Positions 46,055-56,818 are shown, counted from the first letter of the stretch. The stretch is DNA of 64,000 bases from Gottschalkia acidurici 9a (GCF_000299355.1 NC_018664.1:1596380-1660379); one strand, 5' to 3'. Notes: a model not told the origin generated them from the sequence alone. Made by a program: numbers and translations.

Positions 46055-49000
46055 TCAAATACTAAATAGCGTTAGTTGATTACTTTCCGGAATGTTTTCT
46101 AAGCATCCGTGTACTCTGAGTGCTTCAACAACAGTTTTTGTTACCTTTGCTCTATTAACCAAGTCTTCTATAGATAAGAATTCTCCCTTTTTTCTTTCCT
46201 GTGATATATTTCTTGCAGCATTTTCTCCAACACCATCTAATGACTTTAGTGGAGGTAATATTCCATCACCATCAACTATGAATTTGTCGCTATCTGATCT
46301 ATAAAGATCCACTCTCTTCAAGTTATATCCTCTAGCATACATTTCAAGTGCTACTTCTAATACAGTTAATAGGTTTTTTTCTTTAGCTGTTTTACTATTC
46401 CCTAGATCCTCCAATTCTTTTATTTTATCTTTTACTACTTCTTTCCCTTTTACTATTAGCTCAGAGTCAAAGTCTATAGCTTTAGTAGTGAAGTATGTAG
46501 CATAAAAAGCTTCTGGATAATAGACCTTAAAATAAGCTATTCTAAAAGACATAGTTACATACGCTACTGCATGTGCTTTAGGGAACATGTACTTTATTTT
46601 TTTACATGACTCTATATACTATTCTGGAATATTATTTTCTCTCATATACTTCTCATCATCCTCAGATAATCCTCTACCTTTCCTTACATTCTCCATAATT
46701 TTAAAAGATACTTTTTTATCTAGACCGTTGTATATAAGATAGAGCATAATATCATCTCTAGTACATATTACTTCAGATAATTTTGCTACCCCGTCCCTTA
46801 CTAAATCTTGAGCATTGTTTATCCATACATCTGTTCCATGAGAAAGCCCACTTATTCTAACTAGTTCAGCAAATGTTGTTGGTTTAGTGTCTATAAGCAT
46901 TTGTCTTACAAACTTAGTTCCGAATTCAGGTATACCTAAAGTTCCTACTTCGGAATTTATATCCTCTTTAGTTATTCCAAGAGATTCTGTATTAGTGAAT
47001 ATTTGCATAGTTTTTGGTTCATCTAGAGGTATGGTTTGAACATCTACCCCTGTTATATCTTCGAGCATTCTTATTATACTGGGAACATCGTGACCCAATA
47101 TATCTAGTTTCAATATCCTACCACTTATAGAGTTGTAATCAAAATGTGTTGTTATTATTCCTGAACTTGAATCATCCGCTGGATGTTGTATAGGAGTAAA
47201 ATCATATATTTCTTTATAGTTTGGAACTACCATTATCCCTCCAGGATGCTGCCCAGATGTTCTTTTTATACCGGTACATCCCTTTACCAATCTACTTGTT
47301 TCTGCATGATTAACATTTTCTTCTTTTTCATCAAAATACTTTTTAACAAAACCATATGCAGTTTTATCTGCAATAGTACCTATGGTTCCTGCTCTAAATA
47401 CATATCCTTCTCCAAATAATTCTTCCGTATATTGATGAGCTACTGGCTGGTATTCCCCTGCAAAGTTTAAGTCTATATCTGGCTCTTTATCAGCCTCAAA
47501 ACCTAAAAATACTTCAAACGGAATATCATGGCCATCTTTTTTATAGGTAGTGCCACAGTCTGGACAGTCCTTGTCTTTTAAGTCTGCTCCCGAACCAACT
47601 GATCCATCCGTAATAAATTCGCTTTTTTTACACTTAGGACACACATAATGTGGTGGAAGTGGATTAACTTCTGTAATACTACTCATAGTTGCAGCAAACG
47701 AAGAACCTACTGAACCTCTAGATCCTACCAAGTATCCATCACTTAATGATTTTGCAACTAGCTTTTGTGCAATTATATACATAACTGCATATCCATTCTT
47801 TATTATTGAAGTTACCTCTCTATCTAGTCTTGTCTTTACTAACTCTGGTAAAGGATCTCCATATATGCTAGTAGCTTTTTCATAATTCATTTCTCTTAAT
47901 TCCTCTTCTGCTCCTTCTATGACTGGTGGATATGTGCCGTTTGGAATAGGAATTATTTCATCGATCATATCTGCTACTAAGTTTGTGTTCTTAATCACAA
48001 CTTCTCTAGCCTTATCTTCTCCTAAGTAGTTAAACTCTTCTAACATTTCACCTGTAGTTTTTAAATATAGAGGTGCCTGATTATCTGCATCTGAAAAGCC
48101 TTGACCGCCCATTAATATTCTTCTATACACTTCATCTTGAGGATCTAAAAAGTGAACATCTCCAGTTGCTACTACAATTTTATTTAACTCTTCTCCAAGT
48201 TCCACTATCTTTTTATTTATTTCTCTTAGTTCATCGTAGTCTTTAACTATTTCTTTTCTTACTAAGAAGTCATTGTTTTCTATAGGTTGTATTTCTAAAA
48301 AGTCATAAAATGAAGCTATATCTCTTATTTCATTAGAGTCTTTATTATTAAGTATTGATTTATATAGCTCTCCTGCTTCACAAGCTGAGCCTATAATTAA
48401 ATCCTCCCTATGCTTACTTAGCAAAGACTTTAACATTCTTGGTCTTCTATAAAAATAGTTTAGGTGAGATTCCGATATGATTTTATATAAGCTTTTAAGG
48501 CCTTTTTCGTTTTTAGCAAATATAATTATATGCGAAGTTTCTTCTGATTTAAAATTTATATTTTTTGATGAATATAAATTTATTTCTTCTATATTAGATA
48601 CACCGCTCTCTTGTAATATTTCTATACATTTAAGAAATATTAAGGCAGTAGCGTTTGAGTCGTCTACTGCTCTATGGTGATTTTCTAGACTTATATTTAA
48701 ATGCTTGGATATTGTATTTAGCTTATGATTCTTTAAGTCGGGAAACAAAACTCTCGATAAAGATAAAGTGTCTAATATAGTATTATCCATATTTATATTT
48801 AGTCTTTCACAATTTGTTTTTATGAAATTTGTATCAAACGATGCATTATGGGCAACTAAAACACTATCTCCTATGAAATTTATAAAGTCATTCATAATAT
48901 CTTCTATAAATGGTTCATTTTTTACCATTTCATCAGTTATCCCTGTTAATTTCGTTATTTTTTCTGGTATAGGAACTTGTGGATTTATAAGTTGACTATA

Positions 49001-50390
49001 AGTGTCTATTATTTCTCCGTTTTTAATTTTAACTGCTCCTATTTCCGTAATTCTATCCTTTTTGCTAGAAAGTCCAGTAGTTTCTATATCAAATACTGTA
49101 TATTCACATTCTATATCTCTATTTTTTAAATTAGTAACTATTTGCTTACTATCATTAACCAAATATCCTTCTACACCATATAAAACTTTTATCCCATATT
49201 TCTGCGCCGCATCCATAGCCTCAGGAAAACCTTGAACTACACCATGATCTGTTATGGCTATTGCTTTATGTCCCCATTCTGATGCTTTTTTAGCTAGTTC
49301 AGAGAAGTTACACATACCATCCATAGAGCTCATTTTAGTATGACAATGTAATTCTACTCTCTTTTCCACTGAATTATCTTTTCTTTCTTCCTTATGAGCT
49401 TTTTCTAAACCTTTAAGCATCATTATTACTTGTCTAGAATAATTGTCATATATTATATCTCCAGAGACTCTTACATATAATCCTTCTTTTAGATTTTCAT
49501 CTAAAGCTTCTTGTGTATTTTTATTTGCAAATACTTTTATAGTTATGGAGTTAGAGTAATCTGTTAAATTAAATGTGTAAAGCTTTCTATCTCCTTTTAT
49601 TTCTTTTGTCTCTACATCAAATATTTCACCTTTTAATATTGCTATACCAGTATTTATATCTACTTGAGATATTTTCATTAGTTCACCTTCCATTTTATTA
49701 CCATATAACATATTGGGTCTACGTGAACTACTTCTTGTCTTATAGCTCTCTTTTTTAGGTTTTGGATAAGTTTCTTTGTTGCTATTACTTGAACTATCGT
49801 TTTTAATATTTACTGTGTTTATTTCTTTTAGTAATATAGCCTCTTCTTTTGCTTTCATTTCATTATAATCACTTATCGTTGTAGTTAAACTTTTTTCATA
49901 TTTAAAATTAACATTAATATTTAAGTCTAATTCATCTTTAAATTTCTGAACTATCTGTTTTTGCATTTTTCTTTTATTTAAAGCATATAAAGCTACTTCA
50001 TTATTAATAAAAAATACAATATTATTTTTTTCTATAGTCCAATTCATTTCGTCTATCCAAGCAGTACTTGAAGGAATTTCTTTCTTTATAATAAATATAA
50101 TATTTGACATATAATTTTCAATGAATTTTTCTAAATTTTTATCCTGCAAATTATATTTTATATATATATTTATATGATTAAATTTATTAAAAATTTTATT
50201 TAAATCCATAGTAAGCTTATCTAGTTCTTCTTGATTTATTATTTCGTCTGAACTTAATATCATTTTAAGATTTTTTTTATCTGTATTTAAATAAATTTTT
50301 ATCTATATTCATCTTTAATATCTTATCGTTGTTTATTTCTAATTCTATATCCTTAGCAAACTCATATAAACTTTTTTTAGCTGAAGTCAT
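46055..50390 (-). pseudogene. polC: DNA polymerase III alpha subunit PolC, with an N-terminal frameshift and an internal TAG
   Basis: Essential replicative polymerase of low-GC Gram-positives; repaired length about 1444 residues, as expected. Order: N-terminal domain, OB fold, PHP (LHCHTKMSSMDGMCNF), proofreading exonuclease (VFDIETTGLSSKKDRITEIG, HNASFDTNF, HRAVDDSNA), zinc motif (CPKCKK...CPDC), palm (DIDLNFAGEYQP) and C-terminus. Lesion 1: from ATG 50390 (AAGG upstream) the frame stops after DKNLFKYR; removing one A at A5 (plus T 50296-50300) joins it to the main frame. ATG 50263 could also start the main frame. Lesion 2: TAG at 46621-46619 in [21 protein letters not shown], where homologues have Trp (TGG). 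Confidence 0.9.
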
Positions 50391-50406
50391 ATCTAAAACC
50401 TTCTTT

Positions 50407-51063
50407 CTATCTTTTAGATACTTTCATAACCCCATCTTGAGATACGATTTTGTTTATAAGGTCATCTTTCACTCCATAATTAGGTAGTTTTAAATCCATA
50501 TCTAAAGTTATTAAATCTCCACTATCATCTTCACTAAACTCTATTTTTTTTATACTTATTTTCATATCTTCTATAATTTTATATATATTTTTTATTTGTT
50601 CCAATTTATTTGTAACAATTATGCTAATTATTAGATTGTTGCTTTTCTTCATTATATTTTCTTCTATCTTTTTAAAAAGTATCAATGTAATTAATACCAT
50701 TAGTGTTGCAGCTATTCCACCTAGATAAAAACCTGATCCGATCGCTAGTCCTATGCATGCAACTGCCCATAATCCGGCAGCAGTCGTAAGCCCTTGTACT
50801 GAATTACCTTGCATTATTATAGTTCCTGCACCTAAAAAGCCTATTCCACTAATCACCTGAGCTCCTAGTCTATCCACCTGAACATTAGGATATATTCTTG
50901 CTAAATGTATTGATGTTAACATAACTAGCGTAGATCCTATACATACTAATATATGAGTTCTAATACCTGCTGGTCGTCTTAATTTTTCTCTTTCTATTCC
51001 TATACATCCCGACAACACAACAGATAGTAGAAGTCTTATTATTATTTGCTGTGATGAAAGCAT
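50407..51063 (-). CDS. MgtC/SapB-family membrane protein
   Basis: 218 residues. Five helices with the MgtC signature GIEREKLRRPAGIRTHILVC and GFLGAGTIIMQGNSVQGLTTAA, plus an ACT-like cytosolic C-terminal domain. Linked to Mg2+ and acid adaptation in other bacteria, mechanism unsettled. ATG follows AAGGAGATAG. Seven bases separate it from the preceding glycosyltransferase gene; polC follows 16 bases later, so all may be cotranscribed. Confidence 0.9.
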   Translation of the reverse strand: MLSSQQIIIRLLLSVVLSGCIGIEREKLRRPAGIRTHILVCIGSTLVMLTSIHLARIYPNVQVDRLGAQVISGIGFLGAGTIIMQGNSVQGLTTAAGLWAVACIGLAIGSGFYLGGIAATLMVLITLILFKKIEENIMKKSNNLIISIIVTNKLEQIKNIYKIIEDMKISIKKIEFSEDDSGDLITLDMDLKLPNYGVKDDLINKIVSQDGVMKVSKR

Positions 51064-51070
51064 ACTTTAA

Positions 51071-51706
51071 CTATCTCCTTGCTTTAAAAGTTTTTATTAC
51101 CTCCCAGTACATTCTCATTCGTTCTGTGAATCCCTTAACCACACCAAATTTCTCCTCTTTCATCATATGTGTCAGCTTTTCAAGAGGAATCCTCTTAGAA
51201 TTTATATTATTCTCTTTTACATATTTAGTTACTGCAGCTTCTACGCCGTACCTAGTCATTTCTATATCTGAAATATTATCTATTATATATCTTCTTATTG
51301 CCCTTTGACCGGATAAGTAAGGAGTAACTTTTTGAGCAAAGTCAGTTGATAATCTGCCTTTGTTGAATAACCCTATAGTCATATCTACTTCTCCTTCTAT
51401 AACAGGTAGAAGCAAGTCCTCTATATGTTTAGTATTTAGTCCTATAAGATCAGCATCTAATAAAAGTATAATCTCTGAAATACACTTATCAACCCCTTCT
51501 TTAAGTGCTCCTCCTTTACCTAAATTTTCCGATAGGTCTACTACTTTTACGTTATAGCTTTTTGCTATCTCTACGGTTCTATCTGTAGATCCATCACTCA
51601 CTACTATGATATCGTCTATTATTTTTACCTTCTTAATCTCACTTAATACATCTCCTATTGTCTTTTCCTCATTGTAAGCTGGTACAATAGCCGTAATGGA
51701 GTACAT
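51071..51706 (-). CDS. Family 2 glycosyltransferase
   Basis: 211 residues, a short GT-A enzyme: AIVPAYNEEKTIGDVL, VVSDGSTDRT, the DxD region LLLDADLIGL, then a helical C-terminus with no membrane segment. Resembles glucosyl-3-phosphoglycerate synthase or dolichyl-phosphate-type GT2 proteins, but the acceptor is unknown. ATG follows AGGAGGAGT. Lies between ispG and mgtC. Confidence 0.82.
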   Translation of the reverse strand: MYSITAIVPAYNEEKTIGDVLSEIKKVKIIDDIIVVSDGSTDRTVEIAKSYNVKVVDLSENLGKGGALKEGVDKCISEIILLLDADLIGLNTKHIEDLLLPVIEGEVDMTIGLFNKGRLSTDFAQKVTPYLSGQRAIRRYIIDNISDIEMTRYGVEAAVTKYVKENNINSKRIPLEKLTHMMKEEKFGVVKGFTERMRMYWEVIKTFKARR

Positions 51707-51791
51707 ACCTAACTCCTCCTTATAATTTTAGCCTATAGTTTATCTATCTCAGATAATAGTTCCTTTACTATATCTTTTTCATTTACCTTTT

Positions 51792-52778
51792 TTATAATTT
51801 TCCTTTTTTAAATATAAGAGCACAACCTACTCCACCTGCTATACCTATATCAGCCTCTTTGGCTTCTCCTGGGCCATTTACCGCACATCCCATTATAGCA
51901 ACCTTAATAGATTTAGGAATATTCTCAAGTGCTTTCTCTATTTTATTTGCTAACTCTATCAAGTCTATTTGCGTTCTTCCACAAGTAGGACATGATATAA
52001 TCTCAACTCTATCCTTGAGTAAACCTAATGTTCTAAGTATTTGTTTTCCTACTTTAACTTCTTCAATAGGATCCCCAGTTAGTGAAACCCTCAAAGTATC
52101 TCCTATTCCCATTAATAGTAATGCACCTATTCCTATAGATGATTTGATAGTTCCTCCCCATATAGTTCCTGCTTCTGTTATTCCTATGTGAAGTGGATAG
52201 TCAATTTCTTCAGATATTTTCCTATATGACTTTACTGTTAGATCTACATCCGTGGTTTTCAAGGAAACTTTTATATTAGTATAATCTAAGTCTTCTAATA
52301 TCTTTATATGTTCCATAGCACTATATATCATAGACTCACAGTTAACGCCACCAAACCTTTGAAGTACTTCTTTACTGATAGATCCAGAGTTTACGCCTAT
52401 TCTAATCGGTATGTTTTTCTCTTTACATGACTTTACTACCTCTTGAACCCTTTCTCTATCTCCAATGTTCCCCGGGTTAATTCTTAGTCCATCTATACCA
52501 TTCTTAACAGACTCTAAAGCTAGCCTGTAGTCAAAATGTATATCTGCTATTAATGGAATATGTGTTTGTTTTTTTATCTCACTTATAGCCTTTGCTGCTT
52601 CCACATCTAAAACTGCTAGTCTAACTAAGTCGCACCCTACATTTTCTAAGTCTCTTATTTGATTGACAGTAGATTTTATATCTCTAGTATCCGTATTAGT
52701 CATAGATTGAACCGTTATAGGAGCACCTCTTCCTATACGTACGTTGCCACATATAATTTCTTTAGTTATTTTTCTCAA
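51792..52778 (-). CDS. ispG: (E)-4-hydroxy-3-methylbut-2-enyl-diphosphate synthase
   Basis: About 328 residues. MEP pathway iron-sulfur enzyme: PITVQSMTNTDTRD, HFDYRLAL, GLRINPGNIG, and Fe-S cysteines in ISCPTCGRTQ and AIMGCAVNGPGEAKEADIGIAGG. Starts either at GTG 52787 directly after the rseP stop or at TTG 52778; the latter fits AGGTGAGAAG better and family N-termini. Third isoprenoid step gene of this operon after dxr, with uppS using the product. Confidence 0.93.
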   Translation of the reverse strand: MRKITKEIICGNVRIGRGAPITVQSMTNTDTRDIKSTVNQIRDLENVGCDLVRLAVLDVEAAKAISEIKKQTHIPLIADIHFDYRLALESVKNGIDGLRINPGNIGDRERVQEVVKSCKEKNIPIRIGVNSGSISKEVLQRFGGVNCESMIYSAMEHIKILEDLDYTNIKVSLKTTDVDLTVKSYRKISEEIDYPLHIGITEAGTIWGGTIKSSIGIGALLLMGIGDTLRVSLTGDPIEEVKVGKQILRTLGLLKDRVEIISCPTCGRTQIDLIELANKIEKALENIPKSIKVAIMGCAVNGPGEAKEADIGIAGGVGCALIFKKGKL

Positions 52779-52787
52779 ACTTCTCAC

Positions 52788-53819
52788 CTACCTAAATAGT
52801 CCAGCGATTTTATTTAAAATATTAAATTTAACTATGTCATTATAAGCTACCACTATCATTAAAAGTATTAGTAGTATAAATCCTATCATGTGTATAAATC
52901 CTTCTTTATTAGGATCTACAGGCTTTCCTCTTAATAGCTCTATAAATAAGAATACTATTCTACTTCCATCTAACGCTGGGATAGGTAATAAGTTAAATAG
53001 TCCTAAGTTTATACTTATTAGGCCAGTAAAAAGTAACACATACATAAATCCATATTTAGATACTTCACCTACGGCATATACTATACCTACTGGTCCTGAT
53101 ACTTCATCTTTGTTAATATTTCCCTGGAAAATTCGACCTATAAACTCTAGCATCATTTTTATAGTTGATGCAAAGTTTTTTACTGATTCCTTTACTGCGC
53201 CTGTAAAACTCCTCTCTGTTCCTCTCTCTACACCTATTACTAATCTATTCTCTTTTTCAGCATTTACAGGCTCAATATTAAAGGTTTTCTCTTTTTCATT
53301 TCTTAATACGGTTATTTTTATATTTTTATCTCCTGATTTATCAATTTCCTCTATGACATTGTCCCAACTTTTTATTTCTTTATTATTAATGTTTATTATT
53401 TTATCTCCCTCTTTTAATCCCGCCTCTTGTGCTGGCATTCCTTCTGTAACTCCACTTATGGTAGTTGTTGGTGTTCCTATTGTATAAGCATGTATAAAGA
53501 AAACTACTAAAGCAAGTATAAAGTTCATAATAGCTCCTGCCGATACTATAGCAATTCTAGTTCCAATTGGTTGCTTTCCAAAACCTCTCTCGCTATCTGA
53601 ATCCTCATCTTCTCCTTCCATCTTTACGAATCCACCTATAGGAAGTAATCTCAATGTATAGTCTGTCTCACCTTTTTTAAAACTTAAAATTTTAGGTCCC
53701 ATACCTATAGCAAATTCATGTACCAATACTCCCGATAGTTTAGCCACTATGAAATGTCCAAACTCATGCACTAATACTACTATGAAAAATACAAAGATTG
53801 TGAAAATAGCTGTCTTCAA
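52788..53819 (-). CDS. rseP: RseP/RasP site-2 intramembrane zinc protease
   Basis: 343 residues. HExxH in VVLVHEFGHFIVAK, a PDZ domain (EGMPAQEAGLKEGDKII) and the second motif PIPALDGSRIVF in a C-terminal helix. Cleaves anti-sigma factors and signal peptide remnants. TTG start after GGAGGTG, overlapping the dxr stop by four bases. Conserved uppS-cdsA-dxr-rseP-ispG order. Confidence 0.95.
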   Translation of the reverse strand: MKTAIFTIFVFFIVVLVHEFGHFIVAKLSGVLVHEFAIGMGPKILSFKKGETDYTLRLLPIGGFVKMEGEDEDSDSERGFGKQPIGTRIAIVSAGAIMNFILALVVFFIHAYTIGTPTTTISGVTEGMPAQEAGLKEGDKIININNKEIKSWDNVIEEIDKSGDKNIKITVLRNEKEKTFNIEPVNAEKENRLVIGVERGTERSFTGAVKESVKNFASTIKMMLEFIGRIFQGNINKDEVSGPVGIVYAVGEVSKYGFMYVLLFTGLISINLGLFNLLPIPALDGSRIVFLFIELLRGKPVDPNKEGFIHMIGFILLILLMIVVAYNDIVKFNILNKIAGLFR

Positions 53820-54979
53820 TTAAATACACCTCCGTTTTTCAAATAAGTGTTTGCTCTTTCTCTTGACCATTTATCAACATCTATTATATCATCTAAACTA
53901 GGATTTATTATGTTTTTATGTAAAGACATAACCTGTTCTATTAATAGAGGTATATCTAAAAATCTTATTTCACCTTTTAAAAATAATTCTACAGCTATTT
54001 CATTAGCAGCATTTAGCACAGTCGGTAGTGTTCCCCCTTCTTTCATTGCTCTTATTGCTAATTCTAAACAAGGGAATACTTCTTTATTTGGTGGTTCAAA
54101 TGTCAATTCTTTTTGATTAAGTAAGTTTAGCTTTTCTACATGACTATTGTATCTATCTGGATATGTTAACGCATATTGAATAGGAGTTCTCATATCAGGT
54201 GAGCCCATTTGCGCTATTACACTTCCATCTATAAACTCTACCATTGAATGAATTATACTTTGTGGATGTACTAGTACGTCTATTTTGTCTATATCCATAT
54301 CAAATAACCACTTTGCTTCTATTACCTCTAATCCTTTATTCATAAGTGTAGCTGAATCTATAGTTATCTTCTTACCCATAGACCAATTAGGATGATTTAA
54401 TGCGTCTTTGACTTCTACTTGCTCTAGATCTTTTTTTGTCTTTCCTCTAAATGGTCCTCCAGATGCAGTTAAAATTATTTTTTCTACCTCATCTTCTTTT
54501 CCACTTTTCAGACATTGAAATATAGCCGAATGTTCACTATCAACTGGTATCATTGAAACTTTTCTATTTTTAATTTCTCTCATAACTATTTCTCCGCCAG
54601 TCACGAGAGTCTCTTTATTAGCTAGAGCTATAGTTTTTCCTTGCTTTATAGCTTCTACTGTTGGTATAAGCCCTATCATTCCAACAACAGAGTTTAATAA
54701 TATATCCGAGTCTTCTTCAGTTGAAACTTTTACAAGACCTTCTAGTCCATATTCCACCTTAATATTATATGGTCTTAACTTGTCTTTTAAAATTAAAGCC
54801 TGTTCTTTATCACCAACTGAAACTACTTTAGGTCTAAACTCTAAAGCTTGTTCTTCTAACATCTTTATGTTTTTATTTGTAGATAAAGATACTACTTCAA
54901 AATTTTTATTATTTCTGACAATGTCTAAAGCTTGTGTTCCTATAGATCCTGTGGATCCCATTATACTAATCTTTTTCAA
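53816..54979 (-). CDS. dxr: 1-deoxy-D-xylulose-5-phosphate reductoisomerase
   Basis: 387 residues. NADPH site MGSTGSIGTQALDIV, LANKETLVTGG, the metal/substrate motif PVDSEHSAIFQC, TASGGPFR, and LNHPNWSMGKKITIDSATLMNKGLEVIEA in the core. Commits DXP to the MEP pathway. TTG start with GAGGTGATAG. 34 bases after cdsA. Confidence 0.97.
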   Translation of the reverse strand: MKKISIMGSTGSIGTQALDIVRNNKNFEVVSLSTNKNIKMLEEQALEFRPKVVSVGDKEQALILKDKLRPYNIKVEYGLEGLVKVSTEEDSDILLNSVVGMIGLIPTVEAIKQGKTIALANKETLVTGGEIVMREIKNRKVSMIPVDSEHSAIFQCLKSGKEDEVEKIILTASGGPFRGKTKKDLEQVEVKDALNHPNWSMGKKITIDSATLMNKGLEVIEAKWLFDMDIDKIDVLVHPQSIIHSMVEFIDGSVIAQMGSPDMRTPIQYALTYPDRYNSHVEKLNLLNQKELTFEPPNKEVFPCLELAIRAMKEGGTLPTVLNAANEIAVELFLKGEIRFLDIPLLIEQVMSLHKNIINPSLDDIIDVDKWSRERANTYLKNGGVFN

Positions 54980-55013
54980 ACTATCACCTCAGTAGAATAT
55001 ATTTAATTTTAAT

Positions 55014-55781
55014 TTACAGCATATACGTTATATAATAATAAACTATAGGAGTTACAAAGAGTATACTATCGAATCTATCTAAAACTCCACCGTGTCCTGG
55101 CATTAAATTTCCATAATCTTTGATACCAGAGGATCTTTTTATTGTAGATGCAGTCAGATCACCCATCTGAGCCATTATAGATAATATTATACTTAAAATA
55201 GAAATTCCTATAATGTTATCGATTCCAATTTTTCTTGAAAATATTATCATAACAACCAGTGTACCTATTATTCCTCCTATTGATCCTTCCACTGTCTTTT
55301 TAGGACTGATCTCAGGACATAACTTCTTTTTTCCTAAAGTCATTCCTGTAAAATATGCAAATGTATCAGTAGCAAAAGCCCCTATAAAAACTAACCATAT
55401 ATATACGTTATCGTTCAAAAGATACATATGATAAAAAAAGAAAGGTACATATAAGCCTCCAAATATAGTTATAGATATATCCTTTACATTATATTCACTT
55501 TTTAATACTAATAAGCATAGTGATATTATTAAATATAAAAATAATATAAATCCAAGTATATTATTTTTCGTGAAATTCAGTAAAAAAAGGCCTATTGCTA
55601 ATGCATAATTTATCCAGCTTATAGGATTAATATTTTCAATTTTTCTTATTGCCTTATTAAATTCATATACTCCCACTAAGGATAGTAGTAATACACTTAG
55701 ATCAAATATAATTCCACCATTCATAACTATCGTTATAAGTAAAGCTAAGCCAATTAGCCCAGATATAATTCTAGATTTCAT
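55014..55781 (-). CDS. cdsA: Phosphatidate cytidylyltransferase
   Basis: 255 residues, about eight membrane helices. The CdsA signature near the C-terminus is MPGHGGVLDRFDSILFVTP; also CPEISPKKTVEGSIGG. Makes CDP-diacylglycerol, the substrate of PgsA at 28004. ATG follows TAGGTGATT. Ten bases from uppS. Confidence 0.96.
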   Translation of the reverse strand: MKSRIISGLIGLALLITIVMNGGIIFDLSVLLLSLVGVYEFNKAIRKIENINPISWINYALAIGLFLLNFTKNNILGFILFLYLIISLCLLVLKSEYNVKDISITIFGGLYVPFFFYHMYLLNDNVYIWLVFIGAFATDTFAYFTGMTLGKKKLCPEISPKKTVEGSIGGIIGTLVVMIIFSRKIGIDNIIGISILSIILSIMAQMGDLTASTIKRSSGIKDYGNLMPGHGGVLDRFDSILFVTPIVYYYITYML

Positions 55782-55791
55782 TATTAATCAC

Positions 55792-56553
55792 CTAAATTCC
55801 CCCATACCTTCTACTTCTATTTTGAAAATTAATTATTGACTTATAGAGATCTTCTCTTTTAAAGTCTGGCCATAGTGTATCTACAAAGTCTAGTTCTGAG
55901 TATGCTATTTGATATAGTAAGAAGTTACTAAGTCTTCGTTCTCCACTAGTCCTTATAAATAAATCTGGATCAGGTTGATTCTTCGTATATAGATATTCTT
56001 TAATAGTATTCTCATCTACTTTTTCAATATCTATTTTTTTATTTTGTAAATCTGAATACATATCTTTAAACGCTTTAGTTATTTCTTGTCTACTTCCATA
56101 ATTGAGAGCTATATTTAAATTTAGTTTATCGTTATTTTTAGTCTTACTGGTAGCATTTTCTACTTCAATTTTTACTTTTTCTGATAATACACTCTGCTCT
56201 CCTATTATATTAACTTTTACACCATTTTTATGTAAGCTATCTATCTCTTTTCTTAAGTATTCTACTAATAGCCCCATTAAAGTATCCACTTCTTTCTTAG
56301 GTCTTTTCCAGTTTTCAGTCGAAAAAGTATACAAAGTAAGATATGGTATGTTTAGTTCTCTAGTTGCTTCTACTATGTCTCTTACCCTTTCTACACCTTC
56401 TATATGCCCTAAAGTTCTTGGTAGAAATCTTTTTTTAGCCCATCGTCCATTGCCATCCATGGTTATAGCTATATGTTTCGGTAGTTTTTCTTTATCAATT
56501 TTTTGTAATAATAAACCGACAGATTCCTTTTTTGAATTATTTGATATCTTCAT
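55792..56553 (-). CDS. uppS: Undecaprenyl diphosphate synthase
   Basis: 253 residues. Catalytic Asp in ITMDGNGRWAKKRFLPR, GHIEGVERV, LTLYTFSTENWKRP, and the terminal DLFIRTSGERRLSNFLL. Makes the C55 carrier for cell-wall precursors from MEP-pathway isoprenoids. ATG follows GGAGGGTAAG. A terminator-like hairpin lies 30 bases upstream, so expression may be attenuated relative to frr. Confidence 0.97.
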   Translation of the reverse strand: MKISNNSKKESVGLLLQKIDKEKLPKHIAITMDGNGRWAKKRFLPRTLGHIEGVERVRDIVEATRELNIPYLTLYTFSTENWKRPKKEVDTLMGLLVEYLRKEIDSLHKNGVKVNIIGEQSVLSEKVKIEVENATSKTKNNDKLNLNIALNYGSRQEITKAFKDMYSDLQNKKIDIEKVDENTIKEYLYTKNQPDPDLFIRTSGERRLSNFLLYQIAYSELDFVDTLWPDFKREDLYKSIINFQNRSRRYGGI

Positions 56554-56583
56554 TTCTTACCCTCCTTCGATCTGTATAACTTG

Positions 56584-56612
56584 AAAAACCCCTCCTAAAT
56601 AAAGAAGGGGTT
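56584..56612 (-). terminator. Terminator/attenuator upstream of uppS
   Basis: Minus strand AACCCC/GGGGTT stem, 14-base loop, T5 tail. It overlaps the end of the small frameshifted gene inside an otherwise continuous operon, so it may only reduce read-through. Confidence 0.65.
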
Positions 56613-56812
56613 AGAAATAACCAATTATAATAGTTAGTTTATTTTCATGTTCTAAAGCTTTTAATATTCTAGCTTCTGTCAAGTTTTCTTGTTTTTCTTT
56701 ATTCCAAGCCAAGGTTTCTTTTATTTCTATATTAAAGTCTATAGTGTTGTTTCTTTTTTATCAACTCTATTCCTTCTTTCAATGGTAATCCTAGTATATC
56801 TAGTTTTTCCAA
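56611..56812 (-). pseudogene. Small conserved clostridial protein between frr and uppS, frameshifted
   Basis: TTG 56812 (GGAGGT upstream, inside the end of frr) starts MEKLDILGLPLKEGIELIKK and stops after HYRL. If the A6 run (plus T 56754-56759) had five A, the frame continues as IKRNNTIDFNIEIKETLAWN ... RILKALEHENKLTIIIGYF, about 66 residues. Small proteins with a LDxLGLPLxEAxxxL start at this position are known to me from clostridia, with no function. The lesion is an apparent insertion. Confidence 0.6.
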
Positions 56813-56818
56813 GTGATT

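Noticed and set aside
46619-46621. Stop-codon reassignment of TAG or pyrrolysine as explanation of the polC TAG
   Set aside because: TAG ends mutS, miaA, pnp and cheC at the right place, and homologues have Trp, not an unusual residue, at the site.
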